A stretch of DNA of 64,000 nt from Toxonevra muliebris (lineage: Eukaryota > Arthropoda > Insecta > Diptera > Pallopteridae). The translations under genes were made by a program, and so were the position numbers. The stretch lies in NCBI GenBank assembly GCA_963691655.1, contig OY829329.1, positions 8,756,708 to 8,820,707 on the forward strand, written 5' to 3'. The notes under the pieces are model-generated. The model had not been told where the DNA came from. It saw only the letters and a list, made by a program, of their open reading frames with translations, and made no database searches. Of the stretch, positions 10,577-21,914 are shown one piece after another (within the stretch, counting starts at the first letter, position 1; every line of letters begins with the position of its first letter).

Positions 10577-13103
10577 TGAATTTTATTAAATATTTTGAAT
10601 TTAAATTTTTTCTAACCGGCATTAATTTTCGATTGCAATTGTAGAAATATTTACAACAAATAACAGTAAATTAAGTATATAATAGTGCTTTAAATGAGTG
10701 CTATGTATGAAGTATTTAAAAGATGTTTTTTGTTTTATTTAATTATGAATTTATGTATGTATTTACGTATGCATACAAAACAAAGTGATTTTTTAATTTT
10801 GCTATATAGTTGTATATGTTATGTTTTTTAAACTACCTCGTCTGATTGTGATGTTGCGCTTTAATTTTCTTGTTATTTGCAATTGTTTATTTTTGTGTTT
10901 TTTTAACCTTTGCAATTGTATAATTTTTGCCGGCTTATATTAGTAAAATTGTTAAAAAAAAGTTTGATACCCTGCTAATGATTTTCAGATAAAAAAAACT
11001 TAAAGTAAAAACAAGTAATTATATATAATCATGAAAAATATGTTAAAATATTATCTAAAAATTTTAAATATTTTATTTGTTAAAAAGGCTGCTCGTCGCT
11101 TATACATATAAGTATATTGAGATTACAAATTGAGTTAATCAACATATTTTCAAATGACAATAATTAGTAAGTACAGTGTCTATTTATTCACTAATACATG
11201 TGGTATATATCAAAATTACTATAGTATATTCTTATTGATATGTATTATATATAAGAAAAAGAGAGAATATTATTTTATTACCAATTGAAGGGCTTATTAT
11301 GAAAACTGTGTCGAAATACTTTTGCACAAATATATTGCAATTTAAAAAATGATTATGGAGATATTACTTTTATGTCTGGTGCCTACACATATTGTTAATA
11401 ATAGCTATACCTTTTACAATGTTAGTATAATAATCCCTTCAATTGTGTCTACGTTATTATTTTGTGAATTTTTTTCAATACACACATATATTAAATTTAT
11501 AATTAGTTACTATAAAATTCATTCATGCTCTAGAATTTGCATTTTATTCTTGCCAAAGTTTATACATGTATGATGCTCATTCCAAACAACCATGACAATA
11601 AATTAATTATAGTAAATATGTTTAAACGTAACTTGAAACTTTGTAGTTATATTTTTTATTTTGTAGATATTTTTATAAGTTTAATGGCATACTGAAAGAA
11701 ATTTGCTATTATGACTTTTTGGTAAGATCGTGCTTATTAAATCAAGTAAGCCTAATATTCCGGTTATTACATCCGTACCAGTATAAATATTTATTCTTCA
11801 GATTTATCAAAATTGAAAAAATAGTTTTGAGACAAATAAAATTTTGTCGCAACTTTTTTAAATTAGTGAGCAATAAAAAAAAGTCAAAAATAAGACAAAA
11901 AAGAGTGAGATTGTTTTCTTTTTTGATACCCTCCAAATAATGTTTATTTTTATCTCTCACTGTTTCACTAATTTTCATTGTAAAAAAGCTGCGATTCACA
12001 GGAGATATTTATTTTGCGGTTAATAAATTTTTTAATCTTTATCCGATAAGTACTTTTTTTTGAGAAGAGGAAAAATGAATTTTATTATTATAGAGTCAAT
12101 TTTTGAATCTTTGATAATAAAGAATTTTGAATTTCCAAACACTCAGATCCATATTAATAAAAAGTGTTCATATGTGTTCTCAATTCTCTGACCGCTTTTT
12201 GCCTACTTTTAGTACTTTTTTTATTTCTACCTTTTTTGCAATCGCATATATTTCAAATACTTTTATTTATGTTTTCACAAAACGTGTACAATTTTGATAC
12301 TAAAAACTAATTATCTCAAATGATCTCACAACGTAATACTGTTTTGATCCCATGATTTGACAACAGAGGCACAATTTTCTGAGAGCATGCTGCTTAAATT
12401 TTACTCTCTTGCTCTCTCTTTCTCAATTTTTCATTTTATTATATTGAAACAACAAATCGTGCCCATGGCCACCAGCATATCAACGCACTAACCGAAATTC
12501 AAAGTACATGGGGAAGATCTAAAAAAATAAATTAAACGTTCACAATATTCACTGGGTTGTTTTGTGCATATTCATAAAATACTCTTGATAAGACAACATC
12601 TAATAAGATAACACATATGATAAACATTTATAGAAAATTAGCATCTCAGTTAGTATTCGAAGTACATACTAAGAAACTGCAATGATAAAAACATAACGTT
12701 TTTGCTTATTAGTTATTATCAAAGGTTTTTATTTGCTCCTGTTATTAGTTTATTTGTCTATTTTCATTCTGGTGCGGGTGTTGAAAAAATAAAATGGTAA
12801 ATGGTCTATAACTACGCGATTAAATAATGTTTTGATTTATCAAAATAATTAAAAGTAATTTGCTTTTGGAGTATGTATGCTTAACTATTGTGGTAAAAAA
12901 CTACGATTTTAAATGTTCCAAATAAACATAGACAGTTATTTATAAAAATAAAAATTTAATTAAATACAATTGTGTTAAATAAATACTTATTATGATTATA
13001 AATATTATAAAAGAACAATAAATTTGTATGATATTGCAAAGTAAAGTTAGAAATTTATTTTATTTATATAAAACGCACTTACGTGTATCAGCAGCAGCGG
13101 TAA
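10577..13103. other. Gene-poor stretch between transporter 1 and fuzzy
   Basis: Probable 3'UTR of transporter 1 and of fuzzy (convergent), then very AT-rich DNA. Short frames at 11349-11573 and 11719-11999 show no recognisable protein features. I see no further element here. Confidence 0.6.
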
Positions 13104-14719
13104 TCACCAAGATACCGCTTTATCCTGGAGTATGGAACAGAGAACTTTTTGCGCAAGAAATCTGAAAAAGGTTAGTTTATTCTTATTCAATTTTTAAATA
13201 AGATACTTTTTTTTAAATAGGATTATAAAGAAATTAAAAATTGAAAAATTCATAATGATGCGCAATTTTTTACTAATCGCAATTTCTTTTTACCGAAGGT
13301 AAGCAAATTCAAACAATTTTGCTAATTCATGATTCTGGCAGCACTCGGCGATATTAAAACTAATTTGCTTTCTTTATTTTAAAAATAAAGTAAAACTTAA
13401 ATTTTCAGTTCAAATATAATAAAATTCTTACTTCATTGTATATGTTGGTACTGACGACACAAAATGCACAAAAATTATATTTTGGAATTCATCAGATTGT
13501 GCATAACATTTATGGTAGTCGGAACACCAATATTGATCTAAAATTTCTGTTCGCTGAACGTTACCATTTTCATTTTCGAGCATTTTTTTTGCTTCTAGAG
13601 TATGATCGAAAAATTTCTTTAACATATCAAGACGTCGCATACCACCCACTACACGTTTGGCACTCGAAGTTTGTTGCAGATTTCGTGTAAAAACACATTT
13701 GCGTGTATAGGTGTTGGCTAGGATGATGGCCAGAATCGATTGATCGATTTCCAAGTGCTCAGGCAGACTACGTGGCACACATTTCTCAACATTTTGCAAT
13801 AATGTAGTTTCATTTCGGAATGCATTCTGAGCAATTCCATGTAATTCACGATAAGAGGGTTCAACACCACAAATGACACATAGCACACTATTGGGAGCCA
13901 TTGGAATTGTTACAAATCTGTAGGCTACCTGTAAGAGTGTAACATTTTATAAACGTACTTAATTACAAAATATAAAGCTTGCCATTACTAACATTAGGAC
14001 TTTTTTTCGGCAAATATACAGGTACATCATTTTGTAGTGTACTCGATGAGTTAAGCAACAATAATAATAGCTCACGATCGATGTAATTTAAGTCCCACCA
14101 GCCTTCTGTGGCAACTGCAATACGATGTCCTACCACCAGACTACAAAATAGAGAGCCACACTGTCCACTAAAATCATTAAGGCGCTGCAGTAATTGTGCG
14201 TTCTCCGGTGATAAAACACAATCTGTAAATCCTAATACTTGTGCGGTGGTAATTGCCTCCAGTGCAGCATCAACAACGGAAACATAATTTTTTGCCTCCT
14301 TTTTCATGCGATCCAACAATGACGGATGCTGGAATTCATCAGCACTGATGAAAAGAGCGAATGCACCAAATACTAACTCTGTTAAGATTTTCAAACTGTT
14401 CTCACTCATAGAACGTCCTCCGCAAACAATTATTGTGATGGAATTTTGAAAATCACGCCAAACATAGGTCCAATCTTCAGCATATGTAGTTTGTAACGTA
14501 ATACCAAGGGATTTAAAGAACATATGAAATCCATTTAATGAAGCCACAGTGGAAAATGGTAGCTGGAGGAAATAAAAGATGAATTCAAGAATATCGGCTT
14601 TCACTCATATATGTAGATATGTTTGTGTATTTATTACTTACGTTATCGCAATCACCTTTTTTGCGAGTAAATATTGGCAATCCACCATTTGTTGTTAGAC
14701 AAAGTAAATGAATTGACAT
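13104..14719 (-). CDS. fy: Fuzzy, planar cell polarity / ciliogenesis effector
   Basis: Fuzzy is a core subunit of the CPLANE complex, acting with Inturned in planar polarity of wing hairs and in vertebrate ciliogenesis. Minus-strand exons 14719-14642, 14562-13993, 13928-13432 and 13161-13104 join in frame to 400 residues with a TGA stop, near the length of fly Fuzzy. The N-terminus [20 protein letters not shown] and the block [17 protein letters not shown] (about 30-46) are characteristic of the family, and the fold is a longin-like domain. Introns are 79, 64 and 270 bp with GTAAGT, GTTAGT and GTAAGA donors. The last exon is short (58 bp) and is supported by the TTTTTCAG acceptor and frame. 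A DRE box lies 86 bp upstream of the ATG. The gene sits between two tandem transporter paralogues on the opposite strand. Confidence 0.95.
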
Positions 14720-16474
14720 TATTAAAGGTGTTTTATTATTTTGTGAAATAAAAACAAAACTGAAATTGCCTTTGTTATCGATCATGTGATTGATAACGAA
14801 ATGATATCGATATTAAGCATAGCTTATAACTAAGCTCAACTGCATGGTTGCAAAAGTGAGGCAGCTTTTCTTACTTCAAAATATGTAAATTATAAAAAAG
14901 AAAATCTGATCATCGTGGTATAAGAGTATACATATGCAAGAGCTGTGCGTCTTTTTAGCAAATATGCAGCATCCAAAAGTAAAACTTGCTTTGAAAAGCT
15001 TTTCACTTCGTCTCTCGGCTTAGGATTCACCTGCATGTTACTGTCGTTTGTAATCAACCACACGTGTACAATATGAATAAATGCTAAAAGCTTAGATAGA
15101 CCTTCAACTGACTATTATTTAAAAAAAAAATTAGTAGTAAGTACAAAGAAAAAATGATTCAATTTTATTGTAGAAGTTAGAAAATTCGAACCTAGCGGGC
15201 TACGTGTCTGGAGATAATGTGCTTAGATATCTCCTAAATAAGATTTGGCTGTCCAGTGAGGCAGAGTGTTTCCTGAGTAATGAAGATGATGAGTTACGAT
15301 GTAAAATCCTCTTCGACAAATTAAATAAAAACGAAACTAAATAAAATTACACATATATTTATTTATTTTAAACGAAACTCAAGCCAAAAAAAATATTTAT
15401 ACTTTCACATATTTATGTATGTATGCCCTCATGCACAGTCGTGGCCATATCATTTACAACTAAAATCTATCTTTCCCAAGAGTTTTTAAAAAATGAAATA
15501 TTGAAATAAAACTTAACGAGTTTTTGAAATTATTTTAAGATTATTACAAGCTAGTAAATGTTTACAAATATTTTTAAAATTTTCTGCTCACATTCGCTGT
15601 GTGGGAGATGTGGTTACCCTCAACAATAAATTTACACACTGAGAGTGGAAAAGTCGTAACTTACTGAATAACAAAAAATCACGAAAATGGATTGACTATC
15701 TCAGCCACTATAGCTAAACTTTATAAAATAAATTTCGGGTATTGCTATCCGCAGAATCGGTAGAGATAATGGTAGAAGTTTGGATGATTTCTATAAAGAA
15801 ATCAAATAGGCGTAGACTGCAATTCGGGGTCACTTTCATTATGATAACTTAATTACATTGACGTAACGCCTCTACAGAGTAGTTATGAAAAAAGTGATTT
15901 CCTACCAAATATTAATTTTGGTTAATTTTAAAAATATTTTTCTATTTTGAGTTGCATATGATATGTTTTGGCCAAAGCATATTCCAGTTTCCTTAAGCAT
16001 TGCTTAATTTTATTTTTTTTTTATATGTTTTTCGGATTAAATTTTTAATTGATTCATAATATTCTTCAAATAATTTCAAACATTTTTTTAATTTAATTTT
16101 TATATTTCATGTTTTAAAGGCTTTTGGTGAAAATAAATTTTAATTGTAAATTGTATGTGGCCTCACACTGTATGCATGAACAATATTTAGCTGGAAATTT
16201 TATTTTGAATACTAGGCTTATCTCCTATTAGCGTGAACAGAATTTTGAATATGTTACTTTTAATGAAAGCTAATGCTATATGTAAATACATACTTATGTG
16301 AATACATTTGTTTTTTTTTTTTGCAGGCACAGTCGCTGTGAAACTTTTAATGTGTATAAACTGTGCAAACCGCTTGCGGTTCTGATCATTTTATTTTCGA
16401 TCCAAATACTTAATAAAACTACATTATTATAAAATTTCTAATTTATCTTTCACATTTTGAATGGTAAAAGAAAA
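14720..16474. other. Intergenic, fuzzy promoter and transporter 2 5' region
   Basis: The left end is the fuzzy promoter (DRE at 14805-14812). A strong acceptor (long T run, TTGCAG, ending 16326) precedes the transporter 2 start by 148 bp and probably marks a 5'UTR exon 16327-16474. Nothing else is recognisable. Confidence 0.5.
14805..14812. promoter_or_regulatory. DRE box TATCGATA at the fuzzy promoter
   Basis: Perfect DREF element 86 bp upstream of the fuzzy ATG, close to a second dyad (GTTATC ... GATAAC, 14775-14798). The position suits a DREF-driven core promoter for fuzzy. Confidence 0.6.
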
Positions 16475-19400
16475 ATGTGTGAATATCAACCATTATTGTC
16501 ACAATCGGAAGGATTACCAACTTTTACTATACTATCATCACCAACAGCAAATCTTCACAGTGGTTTGGATGATAAGACAGTAGTTTATATGCGAGGCAAG
16601 GATTTACCAAAATCGAATTACAATGCATCGTCTCAACGCAGTTTAGAGCATCCCACCTCAAATTTGGACACAATGATTCATTTGCTTAAAGGAAATATTG
16701 GCACTGGTATTTTAGCAATGCCAAGCGCATTTAAAATTGCTGGCCTTTATGTTGGTCTCTTCGGTACATTGATTATTGGAGCCATTTGCACTCATTGTAT
16801 GTATATGCTGGTAAAATGTTCTCATGAGCTTTGTCATCGCTTGCGACAGCCTGCCCTTAGTTTTTCCGAAGTGGCGTATTGTGCATTTGATACAGGTCCA
16901 AATGGAACGAGACAACATTCCAAGTTTGCGAGGTTAGTTATTACAACATTTCATACATTCAGAATTTAGACTATCATATGCAAAAAGGATTTTTTCACTT
17001 TTCAAAAAAAAAAATAAGTAAATGAGATGAATATTCAGAAATATAGTTTGCCGGATCCTTATAATTTCAATTTAAGTTTAAAAAAATGAATCCTATTCAC
17101 CTTCAAATAATTATATTTTGGCTCATAAGGTTTTTGTCGTCTGTCTCAGTTTCATTAAAAGTGAAAAAAAAAAACGTCCTTTTGCATATGAAAGCTTCAT
17201 ATGATAGATTGAATCTAATTGTATACAGCCACACATAATTAGATGTCTTTCAGAGAATAATTTTGTAAGGCAATAAATTTAAAAATTGACTCATACCAAT
17301 GTAATGCAAACTGTAATCGAAAATAATAAACAATCAGAATTAGCATAACATTCTAAATTATTTTATGGGGGAGTATTTCGCTGCTATGACAATTTATCAG
17401 TGTACATATGTAAAATAAAGTTTCCACAACGAATTCAAATTCATACATATTTTTTTTTTTTAATTTTTAATCTATTCTGCAACTGAAAGTGAAAATATTG
17501 CACTTCATAAAATTCCGTTGAAAAAACGATTACTAACAAAATAATGACACATACATTTATTTATAAACAAAAAATCGGAATACAATGAAATATTATTGTA
17601 TTTAGAAGATTGGGACTTATAGACTTAGAAGGTTACAGACTTAGTATTTATGTATGTAATTACTCTAAACTAAATTAAATTTAAAAAACTTTCGTTTTCT
17701 ATTAACTACTTTTTTCCACAATAGGGTGAATTTTAATAAACTGGTGCATTTCGGCATTGCAATTTTATTTGTCATGTATTTATCAGTTTTATTTCGAGCA
17801 TACGTGAGAATAAGAAGATTAATAAATATCACTCAATAACTTATTTTCTATAACTACATATATAATTCATACTCATCGATCTTAAGTCAAGTTTGTTTGC
17901 TTGATCCCTTCGACACTAATATATAAAAAATAGTCACAAGGCCTGAACTAGTATAAGTTTTTCAAAGATGCCTCAGTAAATATCCGTGACATCCGATTAA
18001 AATGCGCACACAAACGCATTTTTTTTCGTTGCGGATCCGCACTGGTTCCGATTCGGAAGAACTGTTAATTCCGAAAACGCCAGAGACCGCACACTGATGA
18101 GTTTTGGCCGTATTAAAATCTGAGCAGATGATTTTTATTTTATTTCTTTTTGCCAGAGTTCAGAGAATCAAATCGTTCCATTTTAATTGTTTGCCCTCAT
18201 TACTTATTAAATAATCTTGGGAAGATTAAATGTTTGGAATCAACCTATTGATTTCAAAATTTCAAAAGCGCTTGATGGAAGAATTCATGGTTAGTCCCAT
18301 TTTCCACACGTCGAGTCGAGTTTGTAGACAAGAGACGAAAGACTTGCTCGTACCGGCAAGTTTTCTTTTGTGCTTTTCGTTTTTTGATATTTCTTTTTAT
18401 TCTTATTTGCCATTTTAAGTTGGATGCGCATTGATTTTGGCTTCTTTTGGAAAAAATAAAAATTTTTCATTTGAAATTTCACTATTTTCTATTAATCTAT
18501 TCATAATTATTCAATAAACTGATTTCCTTCTACATTTTTGTTTTAAATAAAAAGACTTCACGAAAAATGTTTGTATTTTGGTTTTTGGCTTGACTTTGAA
18601 GACAAAAAATTTTCAAAAAATGGCATAAGCACGAATTTTCAAATGTCCAACACCTATTTTATGCCAAATAAATGAGTTAAAAATCGCAAAGCAGACTAAC
18701 CTAATCAACAGCTGTATACAAATTGGTCGACTGATCGCGCCAAAACTCTACGTAGACAATTAGATATATTAAATACTAACTTACAGGAATCATAACTTTA
18801 TTTAACAGAATGTGCACATAATGGCTTCTAATATAAAACGAAAATATTTGAATACAAATTTCTGAAATTTAACTGAACTGATATTGTTTTACTTATTATT
18901 GGATACCAAATTTTAATATTTACCTATTTTCTTTACCTTCCCTTTCAGAGGTCTAATAACCACATTCCTTTGTATAACACAAATTGGAGCTTGCTGTGTT
19001 TATTTCGTGTTTGTGGCTTTTAATATCATGGAAGTCGTCAATTCATACTATCCGAACAATGGTTTAAATATTCAAATCTATTTGACGATTATACTTATAC
19101 CAATGATACCGTTGAATTTTGTTAGAAATCTGAAATACCTGACACCAGTTTCATTAATTGCCACTGCTCTCACTATATTCGGTTTGGTTATAACTTTCTT
19201 CTATATACTTCATCATTTACCCCATACAAATTCAGTGAAGACATTTGGATCGTGGTCCAGTTTGCCAATTTTTTTTAGTACTGCCATATATTCATTTGAA
19301 GGAATAGGAATAGTTCTGCCGCTTGAAAATAATATGAAAACACCAAAAGATTTTGGTGGTATGAATGGTGTACTCAGCACAGCCATGACAATCGTAACAT

Positions 19401-20101
19401 GTCTTTACACAGCTGTTGGTTTCTTTGGATATTTAAAATATGGAGAACATGTTAAAGATAGTATAACATTGAATTTACCATCACATGAATTGTAAGTAAA
19501 TAAGAAAAGATATAAAAATATTTATTAAGTGGTGTTAAATTTTTTTCTTGTATTTTATATAAGATTTTCGAATTTAGTTCGCGCTGCCATGGCTATTGCT
19601 GTTTTCTTTTCGTATGCCTTACAGTTTTATGTACCTATGAACATTTTTTATCCTGTTGTTCAAGACTATATGGAGAATAGACGTTTCAAGGATTTTGCAG
19701 ACCCAATTCTACGTGTTTCTTTGATTGTATTTACTTGTGAGTTTAACAGAATGATTACTAATTTAAAAATTTTTTAAACGTTTGACAAGATCCTATTTTT
19801 TTGGTGTAATTTTTAGAGTTCTTATCCAATCACAATACAAATATTATTCATTATTTCTTCCTCAGTTCTTCTCGCAATTTGCATTCCGGATCTTGGATTA
19901 ATTATAGCTCTTGTTGGTGCTATCGGCAGTTCTACATTAGCATTGATTGTTCCTCCCATCATTGAGATTGTTACATTTTGGCAGTATGATTTGGGACGAT
20001 ATAATTGGTTGTTATGGAAGGATATTTTAATTTTAGTATTTGGTCTATGTGGGTTTGCATTAGGTACATATGAAAGTGTATTGCGAATTTTTAGACAATA
20101 G
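16475..20101 (+). CDS. SLC36/PAT-family proton-coupled amino acid transporter, copy 2
   Basis: Paralogue of the gene at 8437. Exons 16475-16932, 18949-19491, 19564-19736 and 19866-20101 join in frame to 469 residues. The two central exons are exactly 543 and 173 bp in both copies and all shared splice phases agree, so this is a gene duplication with retained structure. The start ATG at 16475 (MCEYQPLLSQ) is chosen because it aligns with copy 1. The signature HLLKGNIGTGILAMP and the C-terminal LGRYNW-LWKDI block are shared. Copy 2 lacks the 70 bp first intron of copy 1, and the intron after its first coding exon is 2016 bp against 64 bp in copy 1. The proteins differ most in the first 50 residues and in extracellular-loop stretches, so substrate or tissue specialisation is plausible but unproven. 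Confidence 0.93.
16933..18948. other. Long first intron of transporter 2
   Basis: 2016 bp between a GCGAG/GTTAGT donor and a CCTTTCAG acceptor. It holds an inverted-repeat element (16971-17207) near the donor. The frame at 18230-18482 is not supported on either strand. Confidence 0.75.
16971..17207. mobile_element. Inverted-repeat element inside the transporter 2 intron
   Basis: CTATCATATG at 16971-16980 is matched by CATATGATAG at 17198-17207. Inside, CATATGCAAAAAGGA followed by a T run and CACTTTT (16975-17002) is mirrored by AAAAGTG, an A run, and TCCTTTTGCATATG (17157-17190). The 237 bp unit folds back on itself and has no coding frame. No target duplication is clear. Confidence 0.55.
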
Positions 20102-21914
20102 AGGATGTTTCTGTTTTAATCATTTAAAAAGCGAACAAATATAAATACCACGTTGTATTTTAACATTAAGATTCTTTAAGTGAATTTTCTGTATATAACT
20201 ATTTACTATTAAAAATATAAATCGAGAACTAAATAATATTTAGTACGCTAAGTTAAAGTTTCTTCCTCAGTTTTGATTTAATTTTTCTTCTTCTATGTTA
20301 TTTAATAAGCTATAATGCTACCCTGGTAATTAGTATTCCTCAAATGTTGCCATATCAAAATAAGAAATATTTTTGGGTATCCAAGCATGTGCTTGTCGAA
20401 AGTGAGGGCTTATCAAGCATGCGTTTTTCGAAAGAAAATCTATGGTTACATAGTTGCATTTTCTACTAGGGATTAGTGCTATATATTACTAACAATAAAA
20501 TATATGCATTTCTGAACCAACTTGTTCCAAATGCTTTTTAAAAAGCCGATTAAGAATTGAATGAACAAATAATTTACTTACTGATGAGGTTACACAACTA
20601 TATACAATACTATTTTAAATTAAAGACAATGAAAAATTTGAGAAGAAAGTTACAGATTTTTAGAAATTCGTTAAATTGTTGGTTGTCTACTTCCACTTAG
20701 CTTTCAATTTTTGTATTCCTGAAAAATTTTTGTATTCCTGTATTCCTGAATAGAAAAAACCTCGGATTTTAAATCATTAAACATATAAAAACAATAGTGA
20801 AAAAATACGCGCGCTGAAGTAGGTCGATGTGTTGAGCAAACACATTTTTAATTCGAAAAAATACAACACTGGGACGCGCTGCTGCTGTTATGTTAAAAAG
20901 AATTCATAGCAAAAGTGTGAAGAAGAAGGAAAAAACTGCGAAAGTAATTTTTTCTGAATCTGGAGTTTTGTGTGAGTCTTGTAGAGTTTTTGCGATCATC
21001 TGCGAATTTAAACAAAATATTTGCAGATATTTTGTGAAAAATTTGTGAATTGTGAGTGAGAGTGCGTGAAAGAAGTTTGTGTAAGTGTATGAAAGAAGAG
21101 TGATTCTGAATGTAAATTTGCGCGATTGACATTTTTTCGCCGTCTGCCGAAATTTTTTCCCACAAAATTTCGGCTGCTGCCTGCTATTTTACTGCCTGTT
21201 TCGCATTTTCACAATTAAAAAATTCGAGACGGAGAAGACGACGACGAAGTCGCTGCTACCGCTGCTGCTACTGGGCGCTCATTATTGCTGGTGAGTACGA
21301 CGTACATACGTATATATGACAAACAGAGTGTGTGAATGGTTGCTGCGGAAATTTGCACATTTTCGTATAAATTTTTCCAAATTTTTTTCACTTGAAATGT
21401 AAGAAAAAATTTTCGGAATGTAAAAAAAAAATGTGTGGTAGAAAGATGCCGCAAAATTATGTCAAAAAACTAAAAATGCTGTGAAATTTGTTTAGTATTG
21501 TGAAATGTGATTTGTGTTTTTTTCGATTTCGATGCAGTCTCGTGAGGTAGGGAGGCGTTGTGTGCCGGATCCAAAAATATGGAGGCGGCTTGCTAGAGTT
21601 TGGTGTCGTATGCGTCGTAATTGTCCGTTGTCGAAAAAAACAAATTTTGGAAAAAAAAGAATTAGGGGAAGAGGGAAAGAAAGACACGAAGAGAAAGAGA
21701 AAGAAATAGAACAAGCATTTTCATTTACCTACTCTAATTTTGCACTTTTTCTTTTAATTTTCAGATTCTCCCTAATATAAACCAAACCAAGCCATCAAAA
21801 GCTCAAAGAAATATTTGAATCGATTTGTGAGCTATTTGTGAGCGTGTGGGCAAAATTTATTCCGACAACACAAGCGATCGGCGTAGACGAGAACGTTGCT
21901 TCTACTACAAGGCA
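20102..21914. other. emb: Transporter 2 3' flank and embargoed 5' leader
   Basis: The first part is transporter 2 3'UTR and intergenic DNA. The exportin-1 leader appears to be a non-coding exon ending at 21290 (GCTG/GTGAGT), an intron 21291-21764, and an exon from 21765 (TTTTAATTTTCAG acceptor) to the ATG at 21915. The exon start upstream of 21290 cannot be fixed. Frames within 20893-21780 on both strands are compositional artefacts. Confidence 0.55.
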
